DNA of 64,000 nt. It comes from Methylophilus sp. 13. Its GTDB lineage: Bacteria > Pseudomonadota > Gammaproteobacteria > Burkholderiales > Methylophilaceae. The notes under the pieces are model-generated. The model ran no database searches. It was given only the letters and a program-made list of their open reading frames with translations, and was not told the DNA's origin. A program made the translations under genes and the position numbers. Where the stretch lies: positions 27,552 to 91,551 of the forward strand of contig NZ_JADKYR010000008.1 of NCBI RefSeq assembly GCF_015354335.1, in the 5' to 3' direction. Below are positions 47,249-55,060 of this stretch, piece after piece; position 1 is the first letter of the stretch, and every line of letters starts with the position of its first letter.

Positions 47249-48577
47249 TTATCCTGCCTTTAATAACCAACCAATTGCCATACACGCTGGCAACAACCAA
47301 AGAATTGAAATCCGCTTGCCGACCAACAACCACAGCGACAGCACCACCATGCTGGCAGCAGCGACATCTGGCGCATCGGGCCAGACCACGTGCCGGCTCA
47401 ACGTGAGGGCCAGCGCCACCATGCCCGCGATCACCGCTGCACTGATGGCATGCAGCGGCGCAGTCCAACGCCATTGCTGGCGGGTACGCTCTATCCAGGG
47501 CGCCCCCAAAAACACCATGACAAAACTGGGCACAAACGTAAACCAGGTCACAATCGTCGCCCCGATCAACCCCGCCTGCCAATCAGGCAAGGCCAGCCCG
47601 GCCTGCCAGGCCGCAACAAAGCCAATATAGGTGACCACCATAATCAGCGGGCCCGGCGTACTTTCGCCCAAGGCCAGGCCATCCAGCATCTGCTCTGTTG
47701 TCAACCAGTGGTAATGCTGCACGCTGGCATCAAACACATAGGGCAAAACGGCATAGGCGCCGCCAAAAGTGAGAAACGCAGCCTGGCTAAAAAAAGCTGC
47801 CAGGCGGGTGAACAGATGTGACGGCCAATAATAAAGCACTAAGGCCGCAGCGACACCTAAACCACATAGCGCGCCCCAGATCAGCACTGCCGCTGTCCAC
47901 CGACGCAAATCAGCCAGCCCGGCCAGCGCCGTGTTGTCATCAATCACACTTGGCGCCGTCTGCATGGCCCTTGCCGCTGCATGGCCAACTGACGTTTCGA
48001 CCCACTGCGGCCAATATTGTTGCACAGCAACGCCCAACACCGCGGCCAGCAGAATAATCACCGGGAATGGCAGATGGGCCGTTTGCATGACCAAGGCCAG
48101 CAAAAACACGCCCCACAACCAGCGGGCGATCAGCACTTTTTTAGCCAGGCGCCAGGCGGCACAGCAGACCAGCGCGACTACCAGCGGCTTAACCCCATAC
48201 AACAAAGCCGCGACGGCGGGCTGACTGCCCCACTGCATATACCCCCACGCCAGCGAGACCAGCAAGCCAAACGCGGGCAACACAAACAAACTGCCAGCCA
48301 CAATGCCACCCCAGGCACCATGCAATAGCCAGCCCATATAGACCGCCATTTGCTGCGCCTCGGGGCCTGGCAACAGCATGCAATAGTTCAAGGCATGCAA
48401 AAATCTGGCCTCTGAAATCCAGCGCTTTTCTACCACCAGCGCCTGGTGCATCAGGGCAATTTGTGCCGCGGGCCCACCAACACTAATACAGCCCAGGCGC
48501 AACCAGTAGGCCCAAAATGCCTGTGCAGAAGGCTTCGCAGGCGCCTGCATTTCAGGCGGCGTCTCGACAATAGACAT
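47249..48577 (-). CDS. chrA: Chromate transporter, long-chain ChrA type
   Basis: Inner-membrane protein of the CHR superfamily with two homologous halves of about six helices. The signatures are visible in both: CISVGGPAAQIALMHQ...LPGPEAQQMAVYMGW in the first half and FLTFGGAYAVLPYV...GLALGESTPGPLIMVVTYIGF in the second. It exports chromate or an unknown oxyanion. ATG 48577 is preferred over TTG 48580 because AAGGA stands 7 bp before the ATG. It is followed by the PfkB kinase. Confidence 0.9.
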   Translation of the reverse strand: MSIVETPPEMQAPAKPSAQAFWAYWLRLGCISVGGPAAQIALMHQALVVEKRWISEARFLHALNYCMLLPGPEAQQMAVYMGWLLHGAWGGIVAGSLFVLPAFGLLVSLAWGYMQWGSQPAVAALLYGVKPLVVALVCCAAWRLAKKVLIARWLWGVFLLALVMQTAHLPFPVIILLAAVLGVAVQQYWPQWVETSVGHAAARAMQTAPSVIDDNTALAGLADLRRWTAAVLIWGALCGLGVAAALVLYYWPSHLFTRLAAFFSQAAFLTFGGAYAVLPYVFDASVQHYHWLTTEQMLDGLALGESTPGPLIMVVTYIGFVAAWQAGLALPDWQAGLIGATIVTWFTFVPSFVMVFLGAPWIERTRQQWRWTAPLHAISAAVIAGMVALALTLSRHVVWPDAPDVAAASMVVLSLWLLVGKRISILWLLPACMAIGWLLKAG

Positions 48578-48669
48578 CAACCATTCCTTTTAAAACAGCG
48601 GCCTCAAATACCGCCTCGCAAGCATATCAGGATTTTTTTTAACTTTTGTGTGCATTCTTGGCGTTCTTT

Positions 48670-48683
48670 GCTATAATGCGCGT
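48670..48683 (+). promoter_or_regulatory. tRNA-Phe promoter
   Basis: GCTATAATGCGCGT contains TATAAT at 48672-48677, followed by a GC-rich discriminator, about 35 bp before the tRNA. It is identical over 14 bases to the rpsO promoter at 46251. Confidence 0.65.
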
Positions 48684-48715
48684 CTTGCGATTCGGGACAC
48701 ACCCAAATTGCTGTT

Positions 48716-48791
48716 GGCCAGATAGCTCAGTCGGTAGAGCAGAGGATTGAAAATCCTCGTGTCGGCAGTTCGATTCTGCCTCTGGCCACCA
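48716..48791 (+). tRNA. tRNA-Phe (anticodon GAA)
   Basis: 76-nt tRNA with encoded CCA. The acceptor arms GGCCAGA and TCTGGCC pair; the D-arm is GCTCAGTCGGTAGAGC; the anticodon loop in GAGGATTGAAAATCCTC gives GAA; the T-arm contains TTCGATTC. It has its own strong -10 upstream. A rhodanese gene follows 42 bp later without an obvious terminator between. Confidence 0.98.
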
Positions 48792-48833
48792 CTCCTCCTG
48801 CCTTTCGGCACATTTCTTTTTCTGGGTTTGTTG

Positions 48834-49151
48834 ATGTCATTAAAACACTTAACACCGGATGAATTACAGCCATTACTCAATGATCCCTCATTGTTGCTGA
48901 TTGATATCCGCAATGATCACGAGCTTGTTTCCGGTACCTTGCCTGGTGCCATGCATTTGCCATTAGGACATCTGGCGACGATGTTTGATCAACTGCCGCA
49001 AGACAAAAAAATCGTGTTTTACTGCCGTAGCGGTGTACGCTCCATTTCTGCAGGTGAGTTTGCCTTGGCGCAAGGCTGCCACGATGTCTCGCATTTGGCG
49101 GGCGGCATTCTGGCTTGGGCTCAACACGGCTTGCCCATCGAGCCCGCTTAA
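48834..49151 (+). CDS. Single-domain rhodanese-like sulfurtransferase
   Basis: 105-residue rhodanese with catalytic Cys64 in the loop VFYCRSGVRS. It carries sulfane sulfur as a persulfide. ATG 48834 gives the family N-terminus (MSLKHLTPDEL); the open frame reaches back into the tRNA and is not credible. It is followed 21 bp later by tusA, another sulfur carrier, so the pair probably forms a short sulfur relay, perhaps for tRNA thiolation. Confidence 0.9.
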   Translation: MSLKHLTPDELQPLLNDPSLLLIDIRNDHELVSGTLPGAMHLPLGHLATMFDQLPQDKKIVFYCRSGVRSISAGEFALAQGCHDVSHLAGGILAWAQHGLPIEPA

Positions 49152-49172
49152 TTCAGAGACTCAGGATTGTTT

Positions 49173-49406
49173 ATGCAATACGACAAAGAAGTAGATGCCC
49201 GCCACCTGAACTGCCCCCTGCCCATTTTGCGTTGCAAAAAGGCCCTGAACGAGCTGCAAGCAAGCCAGGTACTCAAAATCACGGCCACGGATCCTGGCTC
49301 AAAGAAAGATTTTGATGCCTTTTGCCGCCAAACCGGTCACACTCTGATCGAGATGCAAGAGGCAGAAGGTGTCTTTACCTTCTGGCTACGAAAGCGCAGC
49401 CAGTAA
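49173..49406 (+). CDS. tusA: TusA-family sulfur carrier protein
   Basis: 77-residue protein with the conserved CPLP motif, Cys14 in NCPLPILRCKKAL. It accepts sulfur from a persulfide donor and passes it on in tRNA 2-thiouridine or cofactor pathways. AGGA precedes ATG 49173; a TTG two codons earlier is possible but weaker. It shares an operon with the rhodanese just upstream. Confidence 0.92.
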   Translation: MQYDKEVDARHLNCPLPILRCKKALNELQASQVLKITATDPGSKKDFDAFCRQTGHTLIEMQEAEGVFTFWLRKRSQ

Positions 49407-49473
49407 ACCCCTCTCCCGCGGACTGACACTCAGCCACCAACCGCACCCACCATCCATTCATCCGCTTCAGCGC

Positions 49474-49632
49474 AAAAAAAGGGCTTCCGAAGAAGCCCTG
49501 TGAGGAACGACGTTAACCCGTGGGTTAACGTGGTCTGCATGCCGAAACAACGATTGCCGCACTGGCGACTCAGGGACTCAACCTGACTTGCAGTTTGCCG
49601 GCATGGCTTCCGACAATCTGCACACTCCAGAC
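49474..49632 (-). ncRNA. Candidate small structured RNA
   Basis: In the 360-bp gap 49407-49766 the minus strand shows a complete transcription unit without a credible gene: a -10-like TAACAAT (49639-49645), then CGGCATG pairing with CATGCCG (49599-49605 and 49538-49544), a hairpin ACGTTAACCC/GGGTTAACGT (49510-49531), and an intrinsic terminator GGGCTTC-TTCG-GAAGCCC followed by seven T (49474-49498). The length of about 160 nt and GAGTCCCTGAG recall 6S RNA, but only weakly. Start point and identity are inferred. Confidence 0.5.
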
Positions 49633-49703
49633 GCAATCATTGTTATCTAAAGATGATTTCGGCAGCTTTGCGCAAAACTTTAGGGTGCGCTCAAAAAAAT
49701 TTA

Positions 49704-49733
49704 ATAAAAAAGCCCGCCGATCAGGGCGGGCTT
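49704..49733 (-). terminator. Terminator of the beta-propeller gene
   Basis: AAGCCCGCC, loop and GGCGGGCTT with a T-tract on the minus strand, about 35 bp after the stop of the gene at 49767. Confidence 0.88.
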
Positions 49734-49766
49734 GTTCAATCAATTGAAACGCGATTGGAAATAAAT

Positions 49767-50912
49767 TTATTTGGCGTTTTCCAGACTACCCATGGCTTTA
49801 GGGAAGGTCACCACGCCCCATGGCATATTTTTGACTTCAATCTGGTTCGTGACTTCAAGCTTATCTGCATCAATCACGAATACCGCATCAGACTTGCCGC
49901 AAGCCAACAGCACCTGCTTGTTGTCCGGGGTAAAACTAAAATGCCAGCACCGGTTACCGGTCGGCACTTCCTTGATTTTTTCAAAGGTCTTGGCATCAAA
50001 CACTTGCAACAGTTTTGCCTTGTTGGTAGCCACAAAAATCCGCTCACCCTTGCTGTCGTAGGCTATGCCGTATGGGGTTTCAGCCGTGTCTACCGTGCGT
50101 ACCACATTAAAGTCTTTGTCCATCACCATAAACTTGTTACCAAACTCCAGCGTGGCCAGATAGGTATTGCCATCCGGAGAGACTTTGATGCCGCGCGGAC
50201 GATCTCCATATTGATGGGTGGGAATGGTTTTGACCAGATCGCCAGTTTCGATGTTGTGTACAGTGACGGTATTGTCAGCTTCGTTCGTAATCACCAGCTG
50301 TTTGCCATCGGCCGAAAACTCCAGGCCTTCGGTTTCTGGCCCGCCAGTAATTTCGCGGACTTTTTCACCTTTGGTCAGATCAACAATCGCAATCTTGGCT
50401 GGGACTTTTTCTTCATCGTCGTCATCGTCTTCTTCTGGCTTGCTGCCCGGCTTGGGTGGCGGACCAGCTTTAGAGCTAGGCTCGGACGAAACAAAAGCAT
50501 AATTACCACTCACCCGCACAAACTCAGGGTTTTTGCCGACCTCAATCTGCTTGACGACTTCGCCTGTGGCGGTATCAATCACGGACACACTGCCATTTTC
50601 ACGCGTCGCCACCACCAGTTGCTTGCCATCGTCTGTCAGCGCCAGGCCACGCGGGCCCTTGGCTTTCACATCCAGCATGCTGGTCACTTGCATGGTCGCC
50701 AAGTCAATCACGTCGACGCCGGCATCCTGGGTGGACACATAAGCCATCGTCTTACCAGAAGAACTTTCGCCAACAGCGCTCGTGGCCGCTGGCGTTTCCG
50801 GGGTTGGTGCGGACTCTTCTTGCTTGTTACAAGCGGTAACGCCAGCGAGCAAGGCCAGCAACCACACGCTGGTGCGCGCACGACGCGCCAATGATGAATT
50901 CAACATTTGCAT
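49767..50912 (-). CDS. YVTN beta-propeller lipoprotein (PQQ-catabolism-associated type)
   Basis: 381-residue periplasmic lipoprotein: signal ending GVTAC (Cys28), a linker, then a seven-bladed propeller of YVTN-type repeats (for example GPRGLALTDDGKQLVVATRENGSVSVIDTATGEVV). It resembles beta-propellers associated with PQQ-dependent catabolism. An unusual insertion near residues 149-170 has Pro-rich PPPKPGSKP followed by an acidic run EEDDDDDEE, which could bind cations. AGGAG stands 5 bp before ATG 50912. The partner enzyme is not in this window. Confidence 0.82.
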   Translation of the reverse strand: MQMLNSSLARRARTSVWLLALLAGVTACNKQEESAPTPETPAATSAVGESSSGKTMAYVSTQDAGVDVIDLATMQVTSMLDVKAKGPRGLALTDDGKQLVVATRENGSVSVIDTATGEVVKQIEVGKNPEFVRVSGNYAFVSSEPSSKAGPPPKPGSKPEEDDDDDEEKVPAKIAIVDLTKGEKVREITGGPETEGLEFSADGKQLVITNEADNTVTVHNIETGDLVKTIPTHQYGDRPRGIKVSPDGNTYLATLEFGNKFMVMDKDFNVVRTVDTAETPYGIAYDSKGERIFVATNKAKLLQVFDAKTFEKIKEVPTGNRCWHFSFTPDNKQVLLACGKSDAVFVIDADKLEVTNQIEVKNMPWGVVTFPKAMGSLENAK

Positions 50913-51063
50913 TTATCTCCTGATTATTATTTAAGTCTCATCGCTCTAAAGTGCAGGCATTCCCTGCAAGAATCGTTCTCAGCCATCCAATCAGCGCCGT
51001 GGCTCGCATTCAGCTGACATCACCCACGGCACTGGCTGCAAACAACCACCATCATGGCTGCTA

Positions 51064-52575
51064 TCAGCCTAAAAATAAACGATACGCCGGATTATGGCTC
51101 TCATCCCAGTACGGGTAACCCAATTGCTGTAAAAACTGGGTAAAGGCTAGCTGATCCTCGGGCGGTACCTGCATGCCCACCAATACCCGGCCAAAATCTG
51201 CCCCATGATTACGGTAGTGAAACAAACTGATGTTCCAGTTGTGACCCATGGATTCGAGAAAGTTCATTAAGGCGCCGGGTTTTTCAGGAAACTCGAAACG
51301 GTAAACCACCTCGTTTTGGACTTGTGGCGCATGCCCGCCCACCAGATGGCGCAAATGTAACTTGGCCATCTCGTTGTCGCTCAAATTAATGGTGGGCAAG
51401 CCAGCCGCCGCCAATTTGCTCGCGATAACATCGGCCTCGGTTGGGTGATGCACCGCCAACCCGACAAAAATATGCGCCTGCTCGGTGTCAGCAAAACGGT
51501 AATTGAATTCGGTAATATTGCGCTGCCCTAACAGGCGGCAAAAACGCTTAAACGCGCCGGGGGTCTCAGGAATGGTGACGGCAAAGACCGCCTCCCGGCG
51601 TTCCCCCAACTCCGCGCGCTCGGCAATAAAGCGCAAGCGGTCAAAGTTCATGTTGGCACCTGAAGCCACTGCGACCAGGGTTTTACCTTGACACTGTTCG
51701 CGTTGACTGTAGGCCTTCAAGCCAGCCACGGCCAGCGCCCCGGCCGGCTCAAGAATGCTGCGCGTATCCTCAAACACGTCTTTGATAGCGGCACAAATCG
51801 CATCGTTATCAACCACGATCATTTCATCGACATATTGCTGCACGAGCGCAAAGGTATGCTCGCCCACTTGCTTGACCGCAGCCCCATCTGCAAACAGGCC
51901 CACTTGTTCCAACATGACACGTTGGCCGAGCTTCAGCGATTCGGTCATGGCTTCGGCATCTTGTGCTTCGACGCCGATGACTTTGATTTCGGGGCGGACC
52001 GCTTTCAGATAGGCCGCCATGCCTGCCAGCAAGCCACCACCGCCGACGCAACAAAACACGGCTTCGATCGGCGCCGCATGATCCTGCACCAACTCCAGCG
52101 CAATCGTGCCCTGTCCGGCAATGACATCCGGATCGTCGTAAGGATGCACAAAGGTCAACCCTTCCCGTTGCTCGAGATCGAGCGCGTGCAAGTAGGCATC
52201 GGAGTAACTGTCGCCAAACAACACCACTTCGGCACCGCGTGCGCGCACCGCATTGACCTTGATCGCCGGCGTGGTGGTCGGCATCACAATGACGGCACGG
52301 CAGCCCATTTTCTGCGCACTCAAGGCCACGCCTTGCGCATGGTTTCCGGCACTGGCGCAAATCACGCCACGCTGCAAAGCCTCAGCCGAGAGGTTGGCCA
52401 TTTTGTTATAGGCACCGCGCAGTTTGAATGAAAATACCGGCTGCATATCTTCGCGCTTGAGCAATACCCGGTTATTCAGTCGCGAGGACAAGTTGGGCAA
52501 TTCATCGAGCGGCGTATGTCTGGCAACGGCATAGACTTGGGAGTGTTCGATTTTTTCGCGGTAATTGATGGTCAT
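51064..52575 (-). CDS. ilvA: Threonine ammonia-lyase, biosynthetic
   Basis: First enzyme of isoleucine synthesis: threonine to 2-oxobutyrate. PLP Lys51 in FSFKLRGAYNKM; glycine loop CCVGGGGLLAG. Two ACT-like regulatory domains fill residues 330-503 (ETPGAFKRFCRLLG..., EKPGALMNFLESMG...), the form inhibited by isoleucine. The length of 503 is close to E. coli IlvA (514). Monocistronic; the 151-bp gap to the beta-propeller gene holds only a short TGCAGG/CCTGCA hairpin. Confidence 0.96.
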   Translation of the reverse strand: MTINYREKIEHSQVYAVARHTPLDELPNLSSRLNNRVLLKREDMQPVFSFKLRGAYNKMANLSAEALQRGVICASAGNHAQGVALSAQKMGCRAVIVMPTTTPAIKVNAVRARGAEVVLFGDSYSDAYLHALDLEQREGLTFVHPYDDPDVIAGQGTIALELVQDHAAPIEAVFCCVGGGGLLAGMAAYLKAVRPEIKVIGVEAQDAEAMTESLKLGQRVMLEQVGLFADGAAVKQVGEHTFALVQQYVDEMIVVDNDAICAAIKDVFEDTRSILEPAGALAVAGLKAYSQREQCQGKTLVAVASGANMNFDRLRFIAERAELGERREAVFAVTIPETPGAFKRFCRLLGQRNITEFNYRFADTEQAHIFVGLAVHHPTEADVIASKLAAAGLPTINLSDNEMAKLHLRHLVGGHAPQVQNEVVYRFEFPEKPGALMNFLESMGHNWNISLFHYRNHGADFGRVLVGMQVPPEDQLAFTQFLQQLGYPYWDESHNPAYRLFLG

Positions 52576-52664
52576 GAAATGCGTGGAGATTTTAAAACCG
52601 CAAGGTTGCAGTGTATGATAGAGAATTGTTTGTATTATAAAGAATTAATCAAGGATTGAAGCAC

Positions 52665-53333
52665 ATGGCGATGGATAAAGCACAACAAGACGCATTGAAA
52701 CTCGAAGTGGCAAAAGCAGCAGTCAATTATGTCAAGGATGGGATTATTGGTGTGGGCACCGGCTCAACCGCTAACTTTTTTATCGACGAACTGGCCAAAG
52801 TCAAACATAAAATCACCGGCGCAGTCGCCAGCTCCGAAGCCACCGCGCAACGCCTGCGTAACCACGGTATCGAGGTCTTTGACTTGAACAGCGTCGACAG
52901 CATGGATATTTATGTGGATGGCGCCGATGAAATCACCGAGCACATGCATATGCTCAAAGGCGGCGGCGGTGCATTGACCCGTGAAAAGATCGTGGCAGCT
53001 GTGGCCAAATCTTTCATCTGTATCTGCGACGAAAGCAAATTTGTACCCGTATTGGGCAAGTTTCCCCTGCCAGTAGAAGTATTACCGATGGCTCGCAGCC
53101 ATGTGGCACGTGAACTGGTAAAACTGGGTGGTCAACCCCAATTGCGTGACTTCACGACTGACAACGGCAACTTGATCCTTGATGTGCATGGCTTGAGCAT
53201 TACCGACCCGATTGCAATGGAAGCCAAGATCAACCAGATCGTAGGGGTGGTGACTAACGGCTTGTTCGCAGCACGCCCGGCCAATGTGTTGCTGCTGGCC
53301 ACGCCAAACGGCGTCAAAACTCTGACCAAGTAA
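52665..53333 (+). CDS. rpiA: Ribose-5-phosphate isomerase A
   Basis: Converts ribose 5-phosphate and ribulose 5-phosphate, linking the pentose phosphate and ribulose monophosphate routes. Conserved motifs: [23 protein letters not shown] and [17 protein letters not shown] 52665 (AAGGA 9 bp upstream) gives 222 residues, close to E. coli RpiA at 219. It is divergent from ilvA and followed by phoU. Confidence 0.96.
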   Translation: MAMDKAQQDALKLEVAKAAVNYVKDGIIGVGTGSTANFFIDELAKVKHKITGAVASSEATAQRLRNHGIEVFDLNSVDSMDIYVDGADEITEHMHMLKGGGGALTREKIVAAVAKSFICICDESKFVPVLGKFPLPVEVLPMARSHVARELVKLGGQPQLRDFTTDNGNLILDVHGLSITDPIAMEAKINQIVGVVTNGLFAARPANVLLLATPNGVKTLTK

Positions 53334-53356
53334 TTGCAACTTCTGCACACTGAAAA

Positions 53357-53374
53357 TTATCATACAGTTGTCAT
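53357..53374 (+). promoter_or_regulatory. Candidate Pho box before phoU
   Basis: TTATCAT-ACAG-TTGTCAT: two 7-bp direct repeats with 11-bp period, matching the PhoB consensus CTGTCAT at 5 of 7 and 6 of 7 positions. It lies 48-65 bp before phoU. Confidence 0.55.
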
Positions 53375-53421
53375 ATTGGGCTGGTAATCTGCACCGGCAC
53401 AATAATTAGGAAAAATTTGTC

Positions 53422-54126
53422 ATGCAATTTGAACACACCTCTAAGCAATATGATGTTGAACTGGAGTCCGTCCGGGCCAAGGTTCTGGAAATGGGCGGGG
53501 TCGTTGAGCAGCAAATCGTCAATGCACTGGAGTCGCTGACCAACGCGGATGTCAATCTAGCCAAAGACGTCATGGAGCGCGATGCGCGTGTCAACGCTTT
53601 AGAGGTTCAGGTGGATGAAGACTGCAGTCATATTATTGCGCGCAGACAACCTGCAGCACGTGATTTGCGCATGATCATGATGATGGTGAAAACCATCACG
53701 GATCTGGAGCGGATTGGTGATGAAGCCACTAAAATTGCACGGACTGCCCAGCGTATATACGAGCAAGACCGGATGTACAAACCACGGTTCAACGAGATCA
53801 AAACCATGGTTGGCATTGTGCGTGAAATGCTGCGTACAGCGCTGGATTCATTTGCACGCCTGGATGTCAGCCAGACCGTGGAAGTCGCCAGACAGGATGA
53901 GCAGGTGGATGAACAATTCCGCGCCGCCATGCGTCAGTTGATCACATTCATGCTCGAAGATCCGCGTACGATCTCGATGTCACTTGAAGTACTGTTTGTG
54001 GCAAAAGCCATTGAGCGCATTGGTGACCATGCGAAGAACATCTCGGAGTACGTGGTCTATATGGTCAAAGGCAAAGATATCCGTCATACCAGCCTGGAAG
54101 ATATTCAGCGCGAGACGCAGTCGTAA
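53422..54126 (+). CDS. phoU: Phosphate signalling protein PhoU
   Basis: 234-residue all-helical protein with two PhoU repeats, each with the metal motif: DLERIGDEATKIA and AIERIGDHAKNISEY. It damps PhoR signalling and Pst transport when phosphate is plentiful. No pst or phoBR genes are in the window, so it is a separate phoU locus here. It is followed by a strong terminator. Confidence 0.95.
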   Translation: MQFEHTSKQYDVELESVRAKVLEMGGVVEQQIVNALESLTNADVNLAKDVMERDARVNALEVQVDEDCSHIIARRQPAARDLRMIMMMVKTITDLERIGDEATKIARTAQRIYEQDRMYKPRFNEIKTMVGIVREMLRTALDSFARLDVSQTVEVARQDEQVDEQFRAAMRQLITFMLEDPRTISMSLEVLFVAKAIERIGDHAKNISEYVVYMVKGKDIRHTSLEDIQRETQS

Positions 54127-54138
54127 TAGACTGCAAAT

Positions 54139-54168
54139 AAAAAGCACTCCGAGGAGTGCTTTTTATTT
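54139..54168. terminator. Bidirectional terminator between phoU and yggX
   Basis: AAAAAGCACTC, loop CGAG and GAGTGCTTTTT with T-tracts on both strands, in the convergent gap. Confidence 0.9.
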
Positions 54169-54215
54169 TTGTTGGCCGGGATACGGTTAAAGCCTCATCG
54201 CATTAACCATTTTCA

Positions 54216-54488
54216 CTAGGCAGAAGGAGGCACATAGCCTGTGGCAACATCTGCGCCTTCGCCAAAAAAGTACTTTTCGGTTTGCTCGGATAGATATTTA
54301 CGTGCACTCGGGTCCGCAAGGCTCAAGCGGTTTTCATTGACCAGCATGGTCTGCTGTTTTAACCAGCCTGCCCAAGCTTCTTTAGACACATGCATATAAA
54401 TCTTTTTACCCAGTTCTCCCGGATAAGGCGGAAAATCCATGCCTTCGAGCTCTTTGCCCAGTTTCACACATTGCACCAATCTTGCCAT
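54216..54488 (-). CDS. yggX: Fe(2+)-trafficking protein YggX
   Basis: 90-residue cytoplasmic protein. The family N-terminus [21 protein letters not shown] with conserved Cys7 is clear. It is linked to iron handling and protection of Fe-S clusters from oxidation; in E. coli it is SoxRS-controlled. It is divergent from dgkA with a 79-bp gap. Confidence 0.94.
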   Translation of the reverse strand: MARLVQCVKLGKELEGMDFPPYPGELGKKIYMHVSKEAWAGWLKQQTMLVNENRLSLADPSARKYLSEQTEKYFFGEGADVATGYVPPSA

Positions 54489-54567
54489 GTTCGATCCTCA
54501 CTACACTGCTAAAAGCGCTATCATAGCGCATGTTAAAATCTGATGTTCGCAATTTTAGAGATAAGCC

Positions 54568-54963
54568 ATGCAAAACAACACCCCTTCAGGTCACCAGGAA
54601 AGTCCATTCAAAGGCAAAACCGGCCTCCGGCGCTTGGTTAATGCCTTTGGATACTCCATGGATGGCTTCAAAGCCGCTTACAAGCATGAAGATGCTTTCC
54701 GTCAGGAGGTCTGGCTCTCGCTGGTGCTGATTCCTCTGGCATTTTACCTGGAGTCTGAAGCCCTGCACCGCATCCTGATGGTTGGCAGTGTGTTGCTGGT
54801 CATGATTGTGGAGTTGCTGAATTCGGCGGTTGAAGCGGTGGTAGACCGCGTCTCGATTGAACGGCATGCACTGGCCAAGCGTGCCAAAGATATTGGCAGT
54901 GCTGCCGTGTTGTTGGCATTGATCAACTTGACGGTAGTCTGGGGCTTGATTTTATTCAATTAA
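54568..54963 (+). CDS. dgkA: Diacylglycerol kinase
   Basis: 131-residue three-helix inner-membrane kinase that returns diacylglycerol (from osmoregulated glucan or EptA-type reactions) to phosphatidic acid. Hallmarks: AFRQEVWL near the first helix, ELLNSAVEAVVDR with the catalytic Glu, and AKDIGSAAV in the third helix. EptA in this window would make diacylglycerol as by-product, so DgkA would recycle it. Confidence 0.94.
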   Translation: MQNNTPSGHQESPFKGKTGLRRLVNAFGYSMDGFKAAYKHEDAFRQEVWLSLVLIPLAFYLESEALHRILMVGSVLLVMIVELLNSAVEAVVDRVSIERHALAKRAKDIGSAAVLLALINLTVVWGLILFN

Positions 54964-55060
54964 ATGACACCAGGCTGACCAAGTCAGCCTGGTGCTTTGC
55001 TCTGTCGCGCACCTGCGCGCCGCGTAATGCAGCGTCCAGAGGCGCAGTTAGTTCCACCGC

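Noticed and set aside
48716..48791. tRNA-Phe as integration site of a mobile element
   Set aside because: No integrase or repeated tRNA end nearby; the flanking genes are housekeeping.
49430..49636. 68-codon frame on the minus strand
   Set aside because: It runs through the hairpins and terminator of the candidate RNA and has no ribosome-binding site or recognisable protein.
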